Shown: piece after piece, positions 24,271 through 31,827 of the stretch
How the letters are laid out: each line of letters begins with the position of its first letter
Position numbering within the stretch: position 1 is the first letter of the stretch
Source of the DNA: Hydrogenophaga sp. BPS33
Lineage (GTDB): Bacteria > Pseudomonadota > Gammaproteobacteria > Burkholderiales > Burkholderiaceae_C
NCBI RefSeq assembly: GCF_009859475.1
Contig: NZ_CP044549.1
Location: 2,170,001-2,234,000, forward strand
Direction of reading: 5' to 3'
DNA length: 64,000 bases
Notes under the pieces: generated by a model
The model's input: the letters and a program-made list of their open reading frames with translations, nothing else
The model's database searches: none
What the model was told of the DNA's origin: nothing
Position numbers and translations under genes: made by a program

Positions 24271-25134
24271 CTACGATGGGTCGGGCGCGTAGCCTGGCTG
24301 CCCGCCACCAGGAAACGGATTCGGCCGTGGCGGCACGGCTTGCGTCGGGATGATGCCCATGGCCACCAGGTTTTCGCGGCTGTCGTAGCGGATGCGCACG
24401 AGCTCGTCGGGCCGTTCGCTGCGCCGTTCGAACGTGGTGTGGGTGATGGGCGCGTTTTCGCGTGCGCCGTGCCCGGTGCCCAGGCGTGGCGCCGGCATGG
24501 GGGCGGCCGGCGCCATGCGGCGCGCGGCCAGCGACTGCGCACGCTCGCGCGGTGCTTCGCTGTTGCCCGCCTGCGCCTGGGCGCCTGCGTCGGCCGCGCT
24601 GGAAGGGGAGGTCGATCGGCTTTCCTCGCGCAACGAAGGCCAGGGCGCTACGGCAGGAGGTGGCGGTGGCAGGGCCTTCTCGCGGAACATCGCCACGCCG
24701 ATCACGCCCACGTGCGCGGGGCGTCCGGTGCGCTCCGCGTACGACGCGCTCGATGCGGTGAAGTGAAAGGCGGCGACCTCGGCATCGCTCTTGCGCCAGC
24801 CGGTGATGGCGTGTTGCTGCCACGCCGAGAGCACGTAGCCGGTCTGTTGCCAGGCTGCGGTCTCGCCCGAGATCACGTTCACGCCGTCGACGGAAACCAC
24901 GCCCAGCACGCGCCCGGCCGTGGCATTGCGCACCGACACCGCGTAGCGCGCGCCCGGGCGGCCGGCGACCCAGTATTCGCCTTGGTGACGGTAGACGCTG
25001 AGCGTCTCGCCGCTGTCGCGGTCGATCACCTGGATGTCGGCGAGGCGGCCCACGGCATGGGCGGGCAGCGCGGCCAGGGCGGCGAGCGCGGTGGCGGTGG
25101 ACAGTGCGAAGCGAAAGAAGCGAACGGGTTTCAT
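24271..25134 (-). CDS. Exported protein of an ECF-sigma cassette, function unknown
   Basis: 287 residues with signal peptide MKPVRFFRFALSTATALAALAALPAHA. The ordered part (about 28-160) includes YAVSVRNATAGRVLGVVSVDGVNVISGETA, a WQQTGYVLSAWQ segment and GRPAHVGVIGVAMFRE. I recall this core in other proteobacterial proteins beside ECF sigma factors, but it has no name I can vouch for. The rest is Pro/Ala/Arg-rich and disordered. It is first in the operon, ending 23 bases before the sigma gene, so it may be the sensor or target. Confidence 0.7.
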   Translation of the reverse strand: MKPVRFFRFALSTATALAALAALPAHAVGRLADIQVIDRDSGETLSVYRHQGEYWVAGRPGARYAVSVRNATAGRVLGVVSVDGVNVISGETAAWQQTGYVLSAWQQHAITGWRKSDAEVAAFHFTASSASYAERTGRPAHVGVIGVAMFREKALPPPPPAVAPWPSLREESRSTSPSSAADAGAQAQAGNSEAPRERAQSLAARRMAPAAPMPAPRLGTGHGARENAPITHTTFERRSERPDELVRIRYDSRENLVAMGIIPTQAVPPRPNPFPGGGQPGYAPDPS

Positions 25135-25211
25135 GCAGGCTCCGGAAAGTGGATGGAGCCTGTTGAAACGAATGAAGGGCCCGAGCGGGGTGAAGGCCGG
25201 GCCGGATTTTG

Positions 25212-25225
25212 TGTAACCGGTTGCA
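25212..25225. promoter_or_regulatory. Near-palindrome upstream of the ECF cassette
   Basis: TGTAACCGGTTGCA is symmetric in 12 of 14 positions. It sits in the 91-bp gap between the LysR stop and the cassette's first gene. It also holds AACC, a common ECF -35 core, on both strands. A role is only suggested. Confidence 0.25.
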
Positions 25226-26158
25226 TCAGCAGGCCTTGCAGGCTCCTAGCGCACCCTCGACACGCAGGCGCGTTTGCGCAATGAGGTACTCCAGAAACAC
25301 CTCGGTTCGCCTGGGCATGAACTTGCGGCTGGGCAGCGCGGCGTACAGCGTGAGCCGGTCGGTGATCCAGTCGTTGAGCACGCGCACCAGTTCGCCGCTC
25401 TGGAGCATGGGCGCGGCCAGTTCGATGGCGGTGGCCGTGATGCCGGCGCCGTCCTGCGCGGCCTGGATCAAGGTGTCCGTGTGGTTGGCCCAGAGCACCG
25501 GTTGCACGTCGACGTCCACGAACCGCTCGCGCTCGTGCTCGTGCAGCAGCCGCCAGGACGTGCTGCGCCCGGCCAGGGGCTTGAGCCGCAGGCAGTCGTG
25601 CTGCGCCAGGTCTTGCGGGCGCGTGGGCGTGCCTTTGCGGCGCAGGTATTCGGGCGAGGCCAGCAGCACGGTGACGCTGGAGTTGACCTTGCGCGCGATC
25701 ACGTTGCCATCGAAGGAGTCCTGCGCGCCTATGAGGGTGATGTCGTAGTCCTCGATCGGCGGCTCGCGGTGCGAGTCGACGTCGATGTCGAGCAGGATCT
25801 TGGGGTACTTCTGCCGGAAGCCGCTGACCAGCGGGGCGAGCACGTGCGTGGCCAGCACGGGCGGCACCAGCACGCGCAGCACACCGGCCAGTTCGGTGGT
25901 CTTGGAACTCACCAGTTCGTTGGCTTCGTCCAGTTCTTGCAAGATCACGCGCACCCGGTCGAGGTAACCCTCGCCCGCGTCGGTGAGCGAGACGCGGCGC
26001 GTGGTGCGGTGCAGCAGGCGCGTGCCCAGGTGGTCTTCCAGATCGGCCACCAGCCGCGTGACCACGGCGGGCGACATGTCCAGCGCGCGCGCTGCGGCCG
26101 CGAACCCGCCTTCGTCCATCACTTTCTGAAAAGCGCGCATCGAAGCTAAACGGTCCAC
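25226..26158 (-). CDS. LysR-family transcriptional regulator
   Basis: 310 residues. N-terminal helix-turn-helix: MDRLASMRAFQKVMDEGGFAAAARALDMSPAVVTRLVADLEDHLGTRLLHRTTRRVSLTDAG. The remainder is the two-lobed effector domain. The length and the RTTRRVSLTDAG motif place it in the CrgA/DmlR-like group. It is divergent from the DUF4148 gene over a 217-bp AT-rich region, but that gene is not a usual target type. Effector unknown. Confidence 0.93.
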   Translation of the reverse strand: MDRLASMRAFQKVMDEGGFAAAARALDMSPAVVTRLVADLEDHLGTRLLHRTTRRVSLTDAGEGYLDRVRVILQELDEANELVSSKTTELAGVLRVLVPPVLATHVLAPLVSGFRQKYPKILLDIDVDSHREPPIEDYDITLIGAQDSFDGNVIARKVNSSVTVLLASPEYLRRKGTPTRPQDLAQHDCLRLKPLAGRSTSWRLLHEHERERFVDVDVQPVLWANHTDTLIQAAQDGAGITATAIELAAPMLQSGELVRVLNDWITDRLTLYAALPSRKFMPRRTEVFLEYLIAQTRLRVEGALGACKAC

Positions 26159-26222
26159 GGGGGGGCTCCTATAAAGGGTTTTTACCTATGAGTTTGGGGT
26201 GATTGTTTCTTAATTGGCAATA

Positions 26223-26230
26223 GACTAGTC
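26223..26230. promoter_or_regulatory. AT-rich divergent control region with GACTAGTC palindrome
   Basis: The 217-bp gap 26159-26375 between divergent LysR and DUF4148 genes is clearly more AT-rich than its surroundings. It holds GACTAGTC in a TA-rich context, a possible regulator contact. No confident -35/-10 pair was found. Confidence 0.25.
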
Positions 26231-26375
26231 ATTCTTATGGTGTTTTTCTTCTCGATCAGAAACTTTACAGTTCATCCCATCGATGCACGCAAACCCTTCC
26301 GCAGAGGCATCGAAGCCGGCCAGACCGCACAACGGACTTGACCGGCATGTTCAACCCTCCAAAAAGGAAACTGTC

Positions 26376-26954
26376 ATGAAATCCCGTCTTTCTGTTGTTG
26401 CACTCGCCCTCTCTACTTTGGTTGCTGGCCACGCTTTGGCTGCCGACGCTTCGGTGGGCAAGACCCGCGACGAAGTGCGCGCTGAACTCGCCCAAGCCAT
26501 CCGCAGCGGTGACCTGATCGCCGACGGCGCGACCGGCCAGCGCTACAACGAACTCTCGCCCGAGTTCTACGCCCCGAAGGCCGTGGCTGTGTCCAAGACC
26601 CGCGCCGAAGTGGTCGCTGAACGCGACGCCGCCATCCGCAACGGCGACCTGATCGCCGACGGTGCGACCGGCCAGCGCTACAACCAGCTGGCTCCCGCCC
26701 AGTATGCGGCTGTGCGTGCCGAAGCGCCCGTGGCCTCGCAAGCTGCCGCTCCCGTGGTGGGCAAGACCCGCGCGCAAGTGAAGGCCGAACTGGCCGAAGC
26801 CATCCGCACTGGCGACATGGTGGCCGACGGTGCCACGGGCGCCAAGTACAACGAGCTGTTTCCGCAGCAATACCCGCAATCGGTGACGGCCCAAGGCCAG
26901 GCGCGCGACGTGCGTGCCGGTGTCGTCGACTCGCGCAGCGCCAACGGCGGCTGA
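26376..26954 (+). CDS. Exported protein with three tandem DUF4148 repeats
   Basis: 192 residues: signal peptide MKSRLSVVALALSTLVAGHALA, then three copies of a 39-residue unit at about 27-65, 72-110 and 128-166. Each begins GKTR or SKTR, carries an amphipathic helix and GDLIADGATGQRYN or a close variant, and ends in a Pro-x-x-Tyr. The family (DUF4148) is common in Burkholderiales periplasmic proteins and mostly has one or two units. No function is known. AAGGAAA lies before the ATG. It faces the QseBC-like kinase gene, ending 7 bases from it. Confidence 0.88.
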   Translation: MKSRLSVVALALSTLVAGHALAADASVGKTRDEVRAELAQAIRSGDLIADGATGQRYNELSPEFYAPKAVAVSKTRAEVVAERDAAIRNGDLIADGATGQRYNQLAPAQYAAVRAEAPVASQAAAPVVGKTRAQVKAELAEAIRTGDMVADGATGAKYNELFPQQYPQSVTAQGQARDVRAGVVDSRSANGG

Positions 26955-26961
26955 TCGAGCA

Positions 26962-28332
26962 CTAGGTGTGCGCGTTGAATCCAACGCGCACGCTCAGGCC
27001 TCCCGAGGGGCTGCTGGCCAAGGTCAGCAGCCCCTCGTTTCTTTGGGCGATGCGCGTGACGATGGCCAGGCCCAGGCCACTGCCGCTGGCGTCGTCGTGC
27101 GGGTTCAGGCGCACGAAGCGCTCGAGCACGCGTGGGCGGTCGGCCGGGGAGATGCCGGGGCCGTTGTCGTTGACGACCAGATCCACCCGCGCCGCGCTCG
27201 CTTCGACGCGCACATCGACCCGGCTGCCGGCAGGCGTGTGGCGCAGCGCGTTGTCCACCAGGTTGTCCAGCAGAACCCTCATGTCCAGCGGGTCGGCCCA
27301 CACGGAGGCCGCGTCGCAGGTGTCCAGGCCCAGGTCGATGTCCCGCGCTTCCGCCTGTGCCGAGAATGCCGCGACGACCTCCGCCGCCAGCCGGTCCAGA
27401 CGCATGGCAGCCGGCTCGTGCCGGCGCGCCTGGGCATCCAGCCGCGCCATCTGCAGCAGTTGCGCCACCAGGTGGGTGCTGCGCGCGATGCCCCGGTCGA
27501 GCTCATCGAGAGCCGCCTCGCGTTGGTCGCTGGGCGCGCGGCGCGCCAGTTGCGCTTGCAGCTTGACGGCGGCCAACGGTGTGTTGAGCTCGTGCGCCGC
27601 ATCGGCCAGCATCTGGCGTTGCTGGGTCAGCAGCCCGTCCACCCGTGCGAGCAACCGGTTGAGCGAGTTCCCCAGGGGCACGAGCTCGTCGGGCATGCCT
27701 TCGATGGTGATGGGCTGAAGTTCCTTGGCGTCGCGCTGGCGGATGTCGCGGCCCAGCGCGTTCAAGGGCGCCAGCGCACGGGTGACCGCCGCATGGATCA
27801 ACATGCCCAGCACCAACACAACCAGGGCGGCCAGCGCGAACAGCCACAGCGCCATCTGGGAGAAGGTGCTCGCGCGGTCCCTGGCGTTCTTGGCCACCTG
27901 CACCAGCTCTTCGTCGTCCCGAAGGGTGAACACGCGCCAGTGGTCACCCGCCCATTCGATGTCGTGGAACCCGGGTGTCTGCAAAGGCGGTCCTCCACTG
28001 TCCACCGAGGCATACAGGCGTTCGCCCGACAAGGTCCAGATCTGGCTGATGAACACGCCGAGGTCGTCGGTGGCCCACGCAGGTGGGTTCTCGCTCGGGG
28101 TGGGACGGGCTGTGGCCAGGGGCGCGGCGTGCGCGGGTGTGTCCGACGCCCAGCTGTGGGGCCGCACGCCATGGCGTACCACCGAGTGCGCGATCTGTTC
28201 CATGCCGAAGTCGCGCACGCGGTTGAAGGCAGTCCAGGCCATGTGGTACGTCAGCGCACAGACCACCGCGCAGGTGATGACCAGCGCCAGGATCTGCCAC
28301 AGCAGCAGGTCGCGCCGGATGGACTTCTTCAT
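26962..28332 (-). CDS. Sensor histidine kinase, QseC/TctE-like
   Basis: 456 residues. Membrane helices at about 10-32 and 165-188 bound a 130-residue periplasmic sensor. A HAMP-like linker follows (ALAPLNALGRDIRQRD), then HisKA with HELNTPLAAVKLQ, and the ATPase with DNLVDNALRHTP, NDNGPGI and GSGLGLAIV. The phospho-acceptor His is present, but the motif reads HELN rather than the common HELR. It overlaps the response regulator gene by 4 bases. Signal unknown; QseC-like members sense catecholamines or metals. Confidence 0.93.
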   Translation of the reverse strand: MKKSIRRDLLLWQILALVITCAVVCALTYHMAWTAFNRVRDFGMEQIAHSVVRHGVRPHSWASDTPAHAAPLATARPTPSENPPAWATDDLGVFISQIWTLSGERLYASVDSGGPPLQTPGFHDIEWAGDHWRVFTLRDDEELVQVAKNARDRASTFSQMALWLFALAALVVLVLGMLIHAAVTRALAPLNALGRDIRQRDAKELQPITIEGMPDELVPLGNSLNRLLARVDGLLTQQRQMLADAAHELNTPLAAVKLQAQLARRAPSDQREAALDELDRGIARSTHLVAQLLQMARLDAQARRHEPAAMRLDRLAAEVVAAFSAQAEARDIDLGLDTCDAASVWADPLDMRVLLDNLVDNALRHTPAGSRVDVRVEASAARVDLVVNDNGPGISPADRPRVLERFVRLNPHDDASGSGLGLAIVTRIAQRNEGLLTLASSPSGGLSVRVGFNAHT

Positions 28333-28991
28333 CCGGTCGCGACCAGCTTGTAGCCCACGCCGCGCACGTTCTTGATCCAGTCGGTGCCCAGCTTGCGCCG
28401 CAGGTGGTGCACATGCACCTCGACCGCGTTGCTGGCCACTTCCGATTGCCAGCCATAGAGGCGGCTTTCCAGTTGTTCGCGGGAGAGCACGGTGCCGGGG
28501 TTCTCCATCAGGGCGAGCAAGAGGTCGTATTCGCGCGCGGCCAGCACCACGGCCTGGTTGTCGAGCAGGGCCTCGCGCCGCAGGGGACGCAGGACCAGGC
28601 GTCCGAGCTTCAACTCCGGCGCGGCGCGACCGCTTTGGCGCCGGGCCAGGGCGTGCACGCGGGCGACCAGCTCGTCGAGGTCGAAAGGCTTGGTGAGGTA
28701 GTCGTCCGCACCCAGGTTCAGGCCGGCGATGCGGTCTCCCACCGCGTCGCGCGCCGACACCACCAGCACCGCAACGGAATGTTCGTCCGCCCGAAGCCAC
28801 TGCAGCAGTTGCAGGCCGTCCAGTCCGGGCAGGCCGATGTCGAGCAGCAGCACCTCGTAGGCGTGCAGGCGCAGCGCGGCCTGGGTCTGCGGGCCATCGT
28901 GCGTCCAGTCCACGGTGAAGCCCGCCAGTTGCAGGCCGCTCACCATGCTCTTGCCCAGCATGGCGTCGTCTTCGGCAAGTAGAACTTTCAT
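28329..28991 (-). CDS. OmpR/PhoB-family response regulator, QseB-like
   Basis: 220 residues. The receiver domain shows LLAEDDAMLGKSM acidic pocket, LLLDIGLPGLDGLQLL phospho-acceptor Asp, VLVVSARD and LTKPFDLDELVAR with the conserved Lys. The winged helix at about 125-218 includes LSREQLESRLYGWQSEVASNAVEVHVHHLRRKLG. It is first in the operon with its kinase. The AT- and palindrome-containing region upstream (28992-29080) may hold its promoter. Confidence 0.94.
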   Translation of the reverse strand: MKVLLAEDDAMLGKSMVSGLQLAGFTVDWTHDGPQTQAALRLHAYEVLLLDIGLPGLDGLQLLQWLRADEHSVAVLVVSARDAVGDRIAGLNLGADDYLTKPFDLDELVARVHALARRQSGRAAPELKLGRLVLRPLRREALLDNQAVVLAAREYDLLLALMENPGTVLSREQLESRLYGWQSEVASNAVEVHVHHLRRKLGTDWIKNVRGVGYKLVATG

Positions 28992-29074
28992 GGAGGCGTA
29001 GTGTCGGCGAAAAGCGTGGCACGGCGGCGCGCGCGCTCTGGTACAAACAACGGCCCTTTCTGGAGAAGCTCTTG

Positions 29075-29179
29075 ATACGGTTTCGCCTTCAAACGTATAA
29101 CTGCGTTGGATCGCCTTGCCGTGCTACAGCACTGTCTGCGGCAACCCGCCTTGTTCTACGCTTGAATGCGAAACCGTAT
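29075..29179. mobile_element. 105-bp inverted-repeat element (MITE-like) ending at the cupin start
   Basis: The left end ATACGGTTTCGC (29075-29086) is a perfect inverted match to the right end GCGAAACCGTAT (29168-29179). Extending inward, 24 of 27 positions pair. Inside are a TTGCCG / CGGCAA stem and a GTGCT-AC-AGCAC hairpin, so the whole element can form one long hairpin. No ORF lies within. It looks like a non-autonomous element or a REP-type repeat. The right arm contains the ATG codons from which the cupin frame opens. Confidence 0.6.
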
Positions 29180-29564
29180 GAGTACCTGCACGTTTCAACA
29201 AGTGATCTTGTACACCGATGCCGATGGCCGGGCACGCTTTCGCGAAACCGCATTGGCGTTGACGCAAGGCACGCCCGCTGCGCGCCTTTCGCCCCCCTTG
29301 CCCGCGAAGGAGTGTCAGTTGCGCGAAAGCCCGGTGGGCTTTCGCAGCGAGTTCCATTGCACGGGAGAGCCGCAGTGGCTGTTCGTGCTGCAAGGTTGCA
29401 TGGAGATTGGCTTGCAGGACGGCAGCTGGCGTGCCTTCGGGCCGGGCCAGCATTTCTATTCGGCCGACACCTTGCCCGAGGGCGCGACCTTCGACCCCGC
29501 CGTGCACGGCCACCGCAGCCGGCAGGTGGGCGACGAGCCGCTGGTGACGGTGTTTGTGCGCTAG
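29178..29564 (+). CDS. Cupin-domain protein
   Basis: 128-residue single cupin. Core strands: FHCTGEPQWLFVLQGCMEIGLQDGSWRAFGPGQHFYSAD, with the GPGQHFY end of motif 1 and HGHRSRQVGDEPLVTVFV as motif 2. The metal-ligand set is partial (EFHCTGEPQW lacks the usual HxH), so catalysis is uncertain. The start lies inside an inverted-repeat element and has no clear ribosome-binding site. An ATG 12 bases upstream or a GTG at 29202 are alternatives. Its stop overlaps the convergent BPSS1780 gene. Confidence 0.7.
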   Translation: MSTCTFQQVILYTDADGRARFRETALALTQGTPAARLSPPLPAKECQLRESPVGFRSEFHCTGEPQWLFVLQGCMEIGLQDGSWRAFGPGQHFYSADTLPEGATFDPAVHGHRSRQVGDEPLVTVFVR

Positions 29565-30340
29565 GGCGTCACCGGGGGCGTCTCGGTGACGAAGCTGTCG
29601 CGCACGGTGAACCAGATCGAGGTGTGGAACATGGCCGCCAGCGCCAGGACCAGGGGATAGATCAGCAGATTGAGCAGGGCCGCGCCGCCCAGCAGCGCGG
29701 CCAGCAGGTTCAACACCAGGCCCGAGAGCATGATCACGGCCATCCAGCCCAGGCTGTAGAGCAGCATCGCGCCCTTGTTGGCCCAACAGGCCATGAAGCT
29801 GAAGAACAGGCTCTTGGCCGGCGTGACGCCGTGCCAGAAAACCAGCGCGGGTGCGTGCCAGAACGCCATGACCACGGGCACGTACAGCACCAGCGCGACC
29901 CACAGCCCCGGGTTGTTCAGCAGGTCGCGCACGCGCTCGGGCGAGACCTCGCCGCCCGGCAATTCCACAGGCGCGATGTTGGGGGCGAACAGGGCCGAGA
30001 TGCCCAGGACCAGCATCAGGGCGGTGGCGTACATCGCGCCCAGGATCAGCATGGAACGCGTCTTGGGCGTGCCGCCGCGAAACGCGGTGATCAGGGTGGA
30101 GGGCATGGGAAAGCGCCCTTGTTCGGCTTCGCGGGTGGCGGCCATGAGGCCCAGCGTGGCCGCCGGCACCAGCGCCATGGCGATCAGGGTGCCGATGAAG
30201 GGCACGATGGACAGCACCGAGACCGTGGCCATGAACATGAAAAACAGGCCCGCCATGCCCAGGGGCTGGCGGAAGAAGGTGCGGGCGCCCAGCTTGACCC
30301 ACTGGAAGCCGGTGCGGGCGGGGACGAGGTTGAGTTTCAT
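29561..30340 (-). CDS. BPSS1780-family membrane protein
   Basis: 259 residues with about six hydrophobic segments, starting MKLNLVPARTGFQWVKLGARTFFRQPLG. The conserved WVKLGARTFFRQPLG start and PALVFWHGVTPAKSLFFSFMACWAN segments match the betaproteobacterial BPSS1780 family. Function is unknown. It overlaps thrB by 4 bases at its start, so the two are translationally coupled. The stop overlaps that of the convergent cupin by 4 bases. Confidence 0.88.
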   Translation of the reverse strand: MKLNLVPARTGFQWVKLGARTFFRQPLGMAGLFFMFMATVSVLSIVPFIGTLIAMALVPAATLGLMAATREAEQGRFPMPSTLITAFRGGTPKTRSMLILGAMYATALMLVLGISALFAPNIAPVELPGGEVSPERVRDLLNNPGLWVALVLYVPVVMAFWHAPALVFWHGVTPAKSLFFSFMACWANKGAMLLYSLGWMAVIMLSGLVLNLLAALLGGAALLNLLIYPLVLALAAMFHTSIWFTVRDSFVTETPPVTP

Positions 30341-31368
30341 GCGGGCAGGGAGGATTCCACGCGGACGGGCTGTTGCGCGTCGCCGCGCAGCAGGTTGGAG
30401 AGGGCCTGGGTGTCGCGAATCCGGGCGCGCAGCACGCGCTCGAAGTGGGCGGGATCGTGTGCCTGGAGCAGGGCGGCCTCGCGCGGCAGGTGGAGATCCC
30501 ACAGGCGCGAGATCCAGAACCGCAGGGCGCCCGCGCGCAACAGGGCCGGCAGCAGGCTGCGTTCTGCCGCGCTCAAGGGGCGCACCGCCTCGTAGGCCGA
30601 GAGCAAGGCGAGCGAGCGCGGGGTGTCGAGCGAACCGTCGTGGTCTTCGTCGTGCAGCACGCACCAGTCGTTGAGGCAGACCGCGATGTCGAACAGGAAA
30701 CTGTCGACGCCGGCGAAATAGAAGTCGAACAAGCCGCTGAGTTCGCCGTCCTCGAACAGGGCGTTGTCGCGGAAGAGGTCGGCGTGGATCGCGCCGCGCG
30801 GCAAGGCCTTGCAGGCCGGGCTTTGCGCGACATGGTTCTGGTAGGCCAGCTCGCTGCGCAGCAACTGGGCCTGCGCGTCGGTGAGAAAGGGCAGGATCTC
30901 CGGCACGGTCTCGTTCCACCAGGGCAGGCCGCGCAGGTTGGGCTGGCTCAGGGGGAAGTCGCGCCCGGCCAGGTGCATGCGCGCCAGCGTGCGGCCCACG
31001 GCCTCGCACTGCGGCACCCCAGGCGCCAGATCGCTTTTGCCGCGCAGCTTGGCGACCACGGCGGCGGGTTTGCCCTGTACCGTGAACAGGATCTCGCCTT
31101 GGGCGTTGGCGGCGGGCGCGGGCACGGGAATGCCGCGCTCGGCCAGGAACTTCATGAGCTGGAGATAAAACGGCAACTGCTCGAAGCTCAGGCGTTCGAA
31201 CACCGTGAGCACGTGCTCCAGCGTGGCGCCGTCGCGCTCGCTGGTCACGAAATAGTTGGTGTTTTCGATGCCGCCCTGGATGCCCTTGAGTTCGGTGAGG
31301 TCGCCCAGGTTCAGGGTGTGGAGCAGGGCTGCGGCGTCGGCGAACGCGACTTCGGTGTAAACGGCCAT
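30337..31368 (-). CDS. thrB: Homoserine kinase, type II (aminoglycoside-phosphotransferase fold)
   Basis: Phosphorylates homoserine for threonine synthesis. The 343-residue sequence is of the choline/aminoglycoside-kinase-like type, not the GHMP type: IQGGIENTNYFVTS (nucleotide region), GKPAAVVAKLRGKSD, the catalytic loop HADLFRDNALF and the metal-binding GLFDFYFA. It follows the DUF2782 gene by 20 bases and is coupled to the downstream BPSS1780 gene. In Burkholderiales thrB of this type often lies beside polA, as here. Confidence 0.94.
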   Translation of the reverse strand: MAVYTEVAFADAAALLHTLNLGDLTELKGIQGGIENTNYFVTSERDGATLEHVLTVFERLSFEQLPFYLQLMKFLAERGIPVPAPAANAQGEILFTVQGKPAAVVAKLRGKSDLAPGVPQCEAVGRTLARMHLAGRDFPLSQPNLRGLPWWNETVPEILPFLTDAQAQLLRSELAYQNHVAQSPACKALPRGAIHADLFRDNALFEDGELSGLFDFYFAGVDSFLFDIAVCLNDWCVLHDEDHDGSLDTPRSLALLSAYEAVRPLSAAERSLLPALLRAGALRFWISRLWDLHLPREAALLQAHDPAHFERVLRARIRDTQALSNLLRGDAQQPVRVESSLPA

Positions 31369-31388
31369 GAAAGAAAAGAAGGAACGGG

Positions 31389-31712
31389 TCAGAAGTTCAG
31401 GATGCGCCAGCTGCTGCGCCCGGCGTTGCCGGTGCGCTTGTCGCTTGTGCTGCCCGTGCCGTTGTCGGGCTGGATCTGGTAGGCCGGTGCGCCGTTCTTG
31501 GGCTGCACGTCGATGCTCTGCGTCTGGCCGCCCTTGCGCACTTCATCGATGCGGGTGAGCTTGTCTTCGTGGGTGATGCGCTCGACGCGGTCGCGTGGGG
31601 AAACCGGCTCGCGCGCGGCGTTGTCCGCTGGCGCCACCTGGGCCAGGGCCGGCAGGGCGGTGCACAGGCCGAAGGCCAGCACGGCCAGGGAGGAGCGCAT
31701 GGAAAGATTCAT
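31389..31712 (-). CDS. DUF2782-family exported protein
   Basis: 107 residues: signal peptide (MRSSLAVLAFGLCTALPALAQ), then VSPRDRVERITHEDKLTRIDEVRKGGQTQSIDV, and a C-terminal SWRILNF, all typical of DUF2782, which lies between thrB and polA in related genomes. No function is known; it is likely periplasmic. An internal methionine (MRSSL, 12 bases later) is an alternative start. It is divergent from polA. Confidence 0.85.
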   Translation of the reverse strand: MNLSMRSSLAVLAFGLCTALPALAQVAPADNAAREPVSPRDRVERITHEDKLTRIDEVRKGGQTQSIDVQPKNGAPAYQIQPDNGTGSTSDKRTGNAGRSSWRILNF

Positions 31713-31827
31713 CCGGGCATTGTAGGCAAGGCCGGGCACTCCCGGTGTGGCGACAGGTGAAACGCCTGCTCCCGAGACGCGCACGGCGCCCGGCAGGCCG
31801 GGGGGCGTTCTCCGCCACAATCGCTCC

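Noticed and set aside
26376..26954. Tandem DNA repeats read as a CRISPR-like or satellite array
   Set aside because: The period is 39 to 56 codons in frame, and the units encode DUF4148. There are no short direct repeats with spacers anywhere in the window.
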